43,372 nucleotides of DNA. It comes from an uncultured Spartobacteria bacterium. Lineage in GTDB: Bacteria; Verrucomicrobiota; Verrucomicrobiia; Chthoniobacterales; Chthoniobacteraceae. Location: contig CAIYUV010000201.1 of assembly GCA_903929475.1 (NCBI GenBank), positions 1 through 43,372 on the forward strand, written 5' to 3'. Position 1 is the stretch's first letter. Each line of letters opens with the position of its first letter. Shown one piece after another: positions 38,430 through 43,372 of the stretch. The notes below the pieces were generated by a model that saw only the letters and a list, made by a program, of their open reading frames with translations, was not told the origin of the DNA and searched no databases. Position numbers and translations under genes: made by a program.

Positions 38430-40730
38430 ATGAAAAACACCGCCCTCGTCCTCGCCACATTCGGCCTTGCAGGTGCCGCGTTCGCGCAGCAGCCAGCAGG
38501 GGATGATGATCTTTTCGGGAAGTTTTCAGACATCCCGATTGATATCGCCGCCGAGCGGATGGGCGCCTCCGGGCAACTCTCGACGGCATCGGGGAATGTT
38601 CAAATCACCTACGGCTCGACGACGATTTACAGCGACGAGGCGCAATACGATCCGAACTCGCGCGACGTGATCGTGACGGGCAACGTGCGCATTTACCGCG
38701 AGGGCCAGCTCGTTACAGCGGAACGTGCAGTCTATAATCTGGAGACGAAGGACATCATCGCCGCTTCGTCGCGAGGCGAATCGCTACCCTTCAAATTTTC
38801 CGGGACGAGCTTCCAAAACATCCCCGGCGGGACGGGTTACCTGGTCAAAGAGGGAATTTTCACCACGAGTGACTCGGCGAATCCGGACTGGTCCATGAGG
38901 GCGAAGCGCGCGCGCATCTACCCGAAGGATCACGTCGTTTTTCAGGACATGAAGTTCTATATCGGCAACACGCCGGTGTTCTGGTTCCCGTATCTCTACC
39001 AGTCGCTGAACAAGGCAAACGCCTTCACGATCACGCCGGGCTACAGTTCGGCATGGGGGGCCTATATGCTCACCAATTATACCTTCCCGATTTCAGATAC
39101 GATGGGCGGCACATTGAGGCTGGATTTGCGCAGCACCCGCGGTGCAGCGGTTGGCTTCGATACGAATTGGGAGGAAGGAGAAAGCAAACAGAGTTGGGGG
39201 CGATTCAGTAGTTACTTGCTGGACGACGCCGCGCCGGGCACCAATCAAACTTCACTTGCTCGCGAGGCGATTGATTCCACTCGTTACCGGGTGAGTTTTC
39301 AGGCGCGCCAGTATATCACCGATGACATTTACGCGACGGTGAACATCAACAAACTGAGCGACACCCGTATATTGCAGGATTTTTACCCGGGTGATTTCCG
39401 TGAAAATCCGCAGCCGGACAATTCGATTGCTGTCGCGAAACTTGGCGATGACTACGAGTTGACCTTTTTGATACGGAGCCAGTTGAATGATTTTTTTGAC
39501 GGCACGGATAGGCTTCCAGAACTAGCACTCGACATCACCCGTCAGCCGCTCTTCGGCTCGAAAATTTTTTATGAAGGCGAAACGAGTGTGGGCCATTACA
39601 ATCGTAATTTTGCATCAGGATCCACCTCGCAGGATTACAACGCCACGCGCGTCGATACTTTTCACCATTTCCTGCTCCCTCGCACAATTGACGGATGGCT
39701 GAGCGTGGTGCCTCGTGTGGGCGTCCGCGGCACATGGTATTCACAGAGCGGCGCAGTGCTTCCGTTTGAAGAAGATAGCACAGTCAAGCTTGCGGACGGA
39801 ACGACCCAGGTCGTCAAGCGTGTCACGGACAGGCTTGTCAAAGAGGGGTCGCTTTTCCGCCCTGTATTCAATGCAGGTTTCGAGATGTCTTTCAAAGCAT
39901 CAAGGGCCTTTGAACAGGTGCAAAATCGCACGCTGGGCCTTGACGGTCTTCGGCATGTCATGCAGCCCTATCTGGATTTTAGTTTTGTGCGATCCGGCGT
40001 GGACTCACAGGATATTTTGAAGTTTGACCGTATTGAGCGTTCGACACAACCACCACCGATTAGCTTCCCCGCATTCAACGCGATTGATTCAATTCAGGAT
40101 TGGAACATCCTCCGTCTCGGCATACGCAACCGTCTCCAAACCCGCCGCGATAATTCCACAATCAACTGGCTCGAAATGGACACGTATTTCGATGTCCGTT
40201 TTGATCGCCCTGATTTCGGTATTGAACCGGACTTGGGAACTTTCAGCAACATTGTGAACCATATCCGCTGGACACCTCTCTCATGGGTGTCGTTGACGCT
40301 CGACAGCCAGTTTCCGCTGCTTGACCAAGGGTTCACTGAGGTAAATTCGCGTGCGGTCTTCTTTGTGAACGACAAAGTGCAGTTCAACATAGGCCACCGC
40401 TATCTTGATGGGAACGTGCTCTTTCAAAACAGCTCGCTGATGGATTTTGGCGGCTATTTCCGTTTGAATGACAAATGGGGCTTCAGCTTCCGTGAGACCT
40501 ACGAGTTTCGCGACAGTCTTCTTGAAAACCAGCGCTACGAACTGCATCGCGATCTTTCGAGCTGGATTGCCAGCCTCGGAGTGGTGGCCACGAATAACAG
40601 TTCCGGCGGAAAAAATGTCAACGAATACGGCGTTATCCTGACTTTTACACTCAAGGATCTTCCAGATATAAAACTGCCCATAAGTCTTGATCCCAGCAGC
40701 CTTGGCGGCGGCACTGGCAAGAACCGCTAG
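38430..40730 (+). CDS. lptD: LPS-assembly outer membrane protein LptD
   Basis: A 766-residue outer-membrane beta-barrel that inserts lipopolysaccharide in the outer leaflet. It has a signal peptide (MKNTALVLATFGLAGAAFAQ), an N-terminal OstA/LptA-like beta-jellyroll (about 35-150: ASGNVQITYGSTTIYSDEAQYDP, VIVTGNVRIYREGQLVTAERAVYN) and a long barrel (PVFWFPYLYQS onward). The cysteine pairs that form disulfides in E. coli LptD are not evident. It diverges from cdsA and converges with waaA, whose stop codon shares the palindrome CTAG (40727-40730). Confidence 0.93.
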   Translation: MKNTALVLATFGLAGAAFAQQPAGDDDLFGKFSDIPIDIAAERMGASGQLSTASGNVQITYGSTTIYSDEAQYDPNSRDVIVTGNVRIYREGQLVTAERAVYNLETKDIIAASSRGESLPFKFSGTSFQNIPGGTGYLVKEGIFTTSDSANPDWSMRAKRARIYPKDHVVFQDMKFYIGNTPVFWFPYLYQSLNKANAFTITPGYSSAWGAYMLTNYTFPISDTMGGTLRLDLRSTRGAAVGFDTNWEEGESKQSWGRFSSYLLDDAAPGTNQTSLAREAIDSTRYRVSFQARQYITDDIYATVNINKLSDTRILQDFYPGDFRENPQPDNSIAVAKLGDDYELTFLIRSQLNDFFDGTDRLPELALDITRQPLFGSKIFYEGETSVGHYNRNFASGSTSQDYNATRVDTFHHFLLPRTIDGWLSVVPRVGVRGTWYSQSGAVLPFEEDSTVKLADGTTQVVKRVTDRLVKEGSLFRPVFNAGFEMSFKASRAFEQVQNRTLGLDGLRHVMQPYLDFSFVRSGVDSQDILKFDRIERSTQPPPISFPAFNAIDSIQDWNILRLGIRNRLQTRRDNSTINWLEMDTYFDVRFDRPDFGIEPDLGTFSNIVNHIRWTPLSWVSLTLDSQFPLLDQGFTEVNSRAVFFVNDKVQFNIGHRYLDGNVLFQNSSLMDFGGYFRLNDKWGFSFRETYEFRDSLLENQRYELHRDLSSWIASLGVVATNNSSGGKNVNEYGVILTFTLKDLPDIKLPISLDPSSLGGGTGKNR

Positions 40731-42031
40731 TTTAAAAGCGCGACCGTGCGTGTTGTAGCTCCTTGGTGCGGAGCGAGAGTTTCCCTGGCGCGCTGCCCCA
40801 TTGCTGTTTGGCGTTTTGAATCCGAAAGCATGGCGCGCAAAACGTGAGTGAGCGCCGGAGCTTCGCCCACCTGCACTGCTGCGCCGTTCGCGAGGAGTTG
40901 TGTGGTGAGTTCGTGGAAATTTTCCATATGCGGGCCAAAAACAACCGGCAGACCGAGCGCGGCGGGTTCGCCGACATTTTGCCCGCCAACCTCGGCGACG
41001 CCGGGGAGGCTCTTGCCGATAAAGACGATCGTTGCGAAACGATACCAGTCGCGCAGTTCTCCGGTGGTATCCACGAGCAGAATATCGGCTTCGCCAGTGA
41101 ATGGCTGGCTGCGGCGTGCGACTCGGAGCGGGGCGAGCGAGCGAGCGACTTCATCCGCGCGTTCGACGTGACGCGGGACAATGATGAGACGTAAATCGGG
41201 CCACTCACTGCGTAACTCGCCAAGCACAGCGGCGAGCGCCTTTTCCTCCGGCGCCCACGTGCTTCCGGCCACGATGATTTCGCCATGGAAACCCAGCGGC
41301 TCGATGAGTGTGCGAAATTCCGCCTCGCGCGAAGGAGCATCGCTGCCTGCGTTGTCGAATTTGATGTTGCCGGTCTGCTTCATGCGATCCGCAGGCACGC
41401 CGATGCTCGCGAAGCGCGCTGCGTCCTCGTTCGTTGGAATGCAGACAAGATCAAAGAGCCGCCACACAGGCGCAGCGAGCCAGCGAAATATCCGCCAGCG
41501 TTGCTCGCTGCGCGGGGAAAGTCGTGCGCTAGCGAGCACCGTGCGCACTCCGCGCGAACGGGCGAGCGTGAGGAGATTCGGCCAGATTCCGCCTTCGATG
41601 AGCACCAGCGATTTTGGTCGCACCACATTCAACGCCGCACGCGCGGCGAAGCGAAAATCGAGCGGGTTGTAGATCGCGATGAGCCAGTCGGCTTTTTCGC
41701 GCAGAAGCAATTCGTATCCCGTGCTGGTCGTGACGCTGATGACGATCCGCGCTGCTGGATTTTGCTGCCGCAAAGCACGTGCGAGTTTCAGTGCGACAAT
41801 CGTTTCGCCCACGCTGATCGAGCACAGCCAGACGGGCGCCGGTCCATTTGCGAGCTGCGCGCGAAATTCAGAGCCATAGCGCCCGAACCGCTGCGCGATC
41901 CCGAGATGATAGCCCGCCGGTTTTGCCTGTGCGCTTCGCCCGCGTTCACGCCGCAGCAGTCGCGCCACGTAAAAAGGCGCGGCCAGCAGAAAAGCCAGCG
42001 GGTAGAGCAAGCGGTAGAGGAGCAAGGCCAT
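40727..42031 (-). CDS. waaA: 3-deoxy-D-manno-octulosonic acid (Kdo) transferase
   Basis: A 434-residue GT-B glycosyltransferase that attaches Kdo to lipid A precursor. An N-terminal membrane anchor (ALLLYRLLYPLAFLLAAPFYVARLL) is followed by WLCSISVGETIVALKLARAL (WaaA-type HAVSVGE motif), VISVTTSTGY, IEGGIWPNLL, ARLSPRS, GNIKFDN, VAGSTWAPEE, IIVPRHVERADEVARSL and LLVDTTGELRDWY. The canonical His of VHAxSVGE is replaced here by CSISVGE. ATG 42031 is the likely start. With lptD this shows an LPS-bearing outer membrane. Confidence 0.92.
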   Translation of the reverse strand: MALLLYRLLYPLAFLLAAPFYVARLLRRERGRSAQAKPAGYHLGIAQRFGRYGSEFRAQLANGPAPVWLCSISVGETIVALKLARALRQQNPAARIVISVTTSTGYELLLREKADWLIAIYNPLDFRFAARAALNVVRPKSLVLIEGGIWPNLLTLARSRGVRTVLASARLSPRSEQRWRIFRWLAAPVWRLFDLVCIPTNEDAARFASIGVPADRMKQTGNIKFDNAGSDAPSREAEFRTLIEPLGFHGEIIVAGSTWAPEEKALAAVLGELRSEWPDLRLIIVPRHVERADEVARSLAPLRVARRSQPFTGEADILLVDTTGELRDWYRFATIVFIGKSLPGVAEVGGQNVGEPAALGLPVVFGPHMENFHELTTQLLANGAAVQVGEAPALTHVLRAMLSDSKRQTAMGQRARETLAPHQGATTRTVALLN

Positions 42032-42094
42032 CACGAAGCAAATCCGTATTGAGGAAGTTGCCAGCAAAGTCCACTTGGGAATTTGCGCGCAGAA

Positions 42095-43372
42095 TTACGG
42101 AAGCGCCGCGACGGTGAGCGAGACGCTCGCGGAGCGCCCTGCGTCATCCAGCGCCTGGATCGTCCAATTTCCAACTTCCGGCTGCCACAGAAGCGGATGC
42201 GGCGGAGTGCTCGCGCCGAGGTAGCGCGAACCGGCAAACCAGTGCAGCCGCGTCACACCCGGTGCCGTTTCCGCTTCGAGTGCGATGGGATTTTTTTCCC
42301 CAACGCCCGGACGCAGCACGTAGGTGATTGCGTGTTGCGGTGAAACAATGCGCGGGGCCGGCGTGGATACCGATGCGGTTTCGACGGGCGCAGCGGAGCG
42401 AGGAAGTCCGGCGCGGCGAAATTGCTCCAGACGATGCGCGGGCCAAAATTCGCGCACAACGCGGCTGCCGTCTGCGAGCGTGATTTCGCGATGCACGGTG
42501 CATGTCGCGATGGGCGACACGCCCGCGATGAACTTTCCAGTCGTGCAATGCGCGCAATGCGGCCCGGCAAGTTCGCCGGTGATCGCGCACAGTCTTACAT
42601 CCACGATTTCCGACGGGCGCGGTGCAGTTTTCGCACGCAGTCCGAGTCGCGTGACTGTTTGAATAAGCAGCGGTGCAGCGGTGTCGCGCGCAAAGAGCCC
42701 CGGCATCGGTTTGCCGTCGAAATTTCCCACCCACACGCAAAGCACCCAATCGCCCATCACGCCACATGCCCACGCATCGCGAAAGCCGTGCGAAGTCCCC
42801 GTCTTCCATGCAAGCCCCGACGGTCCCTCGCTCCCGTGCAACGCATCGAGAGTGAGCCAGCAAGCAGAGTGGGACAGGCGTCCCGCCTGTCGTGGTCGGG
42901 CAGGCGTCCCCGCTTGCCCATCCGCCAGCCCCGCATAAAGCATCGCCACTTCCTCCAATGAAACCTCCGCACCACCAAGCGCGAGCGACAGTCCGTATTC
43001 ACCACGCGGCTTCGCAAGCTGCACACCTGCGTCGCGCAAAAAACTATCCAGCCCCCCGCCTGGCAGCCGCGCGAGCAATTCCACCGCCGGAACATTCCTG
43101 CTCCTTCGCAGCGCCTCCGCCGCAGGGATGGGCCCGAGGAAACCACGGTCGGAATTTTCCGGATTGTAGCCCGCGAAACGCCGCGGCGCATCGTCGAGCA
43201 GTGTGCGCGGCTGAATCAGCCCCGCATCAAACGCCAGCCCGTAGATGAACGGCTTCAGCGCCGATCCCGGCGAGCGCCGCGCAGTCACGCCATCCACCTG
43301 TCCCTGAATCGCATCATTCAAAAATCCCGCCGATCCCACGTAGGCGCGCACCTCCCGCGTTGGCGCGTGAAC
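42095..43372 (-). CDS. pbpC: Penicillin-binding protein 1C, 5' end outside the window
   Basis: The C-terminal 425 or so residues of a bifunctional class A PBP. The frame remains open to the window edge at 43372, where it reads VHAPTRE before VRAYVGSAGF, so the glycosyltransferase domain and start are missing. The transpeptidase motifs are present: SALK in RSPGSALKPFIYGLAFD, SRN in RRSRNVPAVELL, and KTG in LAWKTGTSHGFRDAWACG. After it comes the PBP1C-specific C-terminal beta domain (BiPBP_C), ending with WFAGSRYLG and GNWTIQALDDAGRSASVSLTV. It polymerises and cross-links peptidoglycan. Confidence 0.94.
   Translation of the reverse strand, partial: VHAPTREVRAYVGSAGFLNDAIQGQVDGVTARRSPGSALKPFIYGLAFDAGLIQPRTLLDDAPRRFAGYNPENSDRGFLGPIPAAEALRRSRNVPAVELLARLPGGGLDSFLRDAGVQLAKPRGEYGLSLALGGAEVSLEEVAMLYAGLADGQAGTPARPRQAGRLSHSACWLTLDALHGSEGPSGLAWKTGTSHGFRDAWACGVMGDWVLCVWVGNFDGKPMPGLFARDTAAPLLIQTVTRLGLRAKTAPRPSEIVDVRLCAITGELAGPHCAHCTTGKFIAGVSPIATCTVHREITLADGSRVVREFWPAHRLEQFRRAGLPRSAAPVETASVSTPAPRIVSPQHAITYVLRPGVGEKNPIALEAETAPGVTRLHWFAGSRYLGASTPPHPLLWQPEVGNWTIQALDDAGRSASVSLTVAALP

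Overview
The window looks like chromosomal DNA of a Gram-negative bacterium of the Verrucomicrobiota, most likely near Chthoniobacter/Spartobacteria. This rests on several signs: a giant Gly-rich protein starting with the N-terminal signature EPLECRIAPA, a pseudopilin resembling the 'Verru_Chthon cassette protein D' family, a secreted protein with PPC-like domains, the long plant/chlamydia-type IspG, and LPS genes (lptD, waaA). The assignment is inferred from family recognition and was not tested by search.

Region 1 (27-8356) is an integrated mobile element of about 8.3 kb. A 29-bp perfect direct repeat (27-55 and 8328-8356) matches the 3' end of a tRNA-Leu(CAG) gene, which is complete on the right side. 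A tyrosine recombinase lies just inside the left end. Paired octamers GTTATCCC with identical 13-bp spacing lie just inside both ends and look like integrase arm-type sites. The interior carries an unknown protein, an AlpA/excisionase-like HTH protein, a small winged-helix-like protein, a PD-(D/E)XK nuclease, a Toprim primase and a DUF3987-type helicase-like protein, several linked by ATGA overlaps. There follow a low-GC secreted protein of unknown function and a ribbon-helix-helix-like protein. No capsid, terminase, relaxase or conjugation gene is present, so the element resembles a replicating integrative element or phage satellite rather than a prophage or ICE.

Region 2 (8329-20700) is mostly housekeeping: tRNA-Leu, dnaN, a TolC-family efflux protein, a small lipoprotein, MTA phosphorylase, a LysR regulator divergent from a YggS-type PLP protein followed by a DUF971 protein, mannose-6-phosphate isomerase, an orphan NtrC-type regulator, an S11 D,D-carboxypeptidase with an amidohydrolase, and a CbiX chelatase overlapping a DR2241-like Fe-S protein.

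Region 3 (20841-32622) is rich in surface and secreted proteins: a 1421-residue Gly-rich repeat protein interrupted by an FG-GAP propeller, an OB+HD phosphohydrolase, a pseudopilin, a PPC-domain protein, a CHASE2 membrane protein, a small very basic secreted protein and a lipoprotein with a GH75-like chitosanase domain.

Region 4 (32673-43372) is an envelope and isoprenoid cluster. cdsA-dxr-rseP-ispG are packed on the minus strand, with a 129-bp palindromic repeat inserted in frame inside ispG. lptD diverges from them and meets waaA tail to tail. The window ends inside a PBP1C gene whose 5' part is missing.
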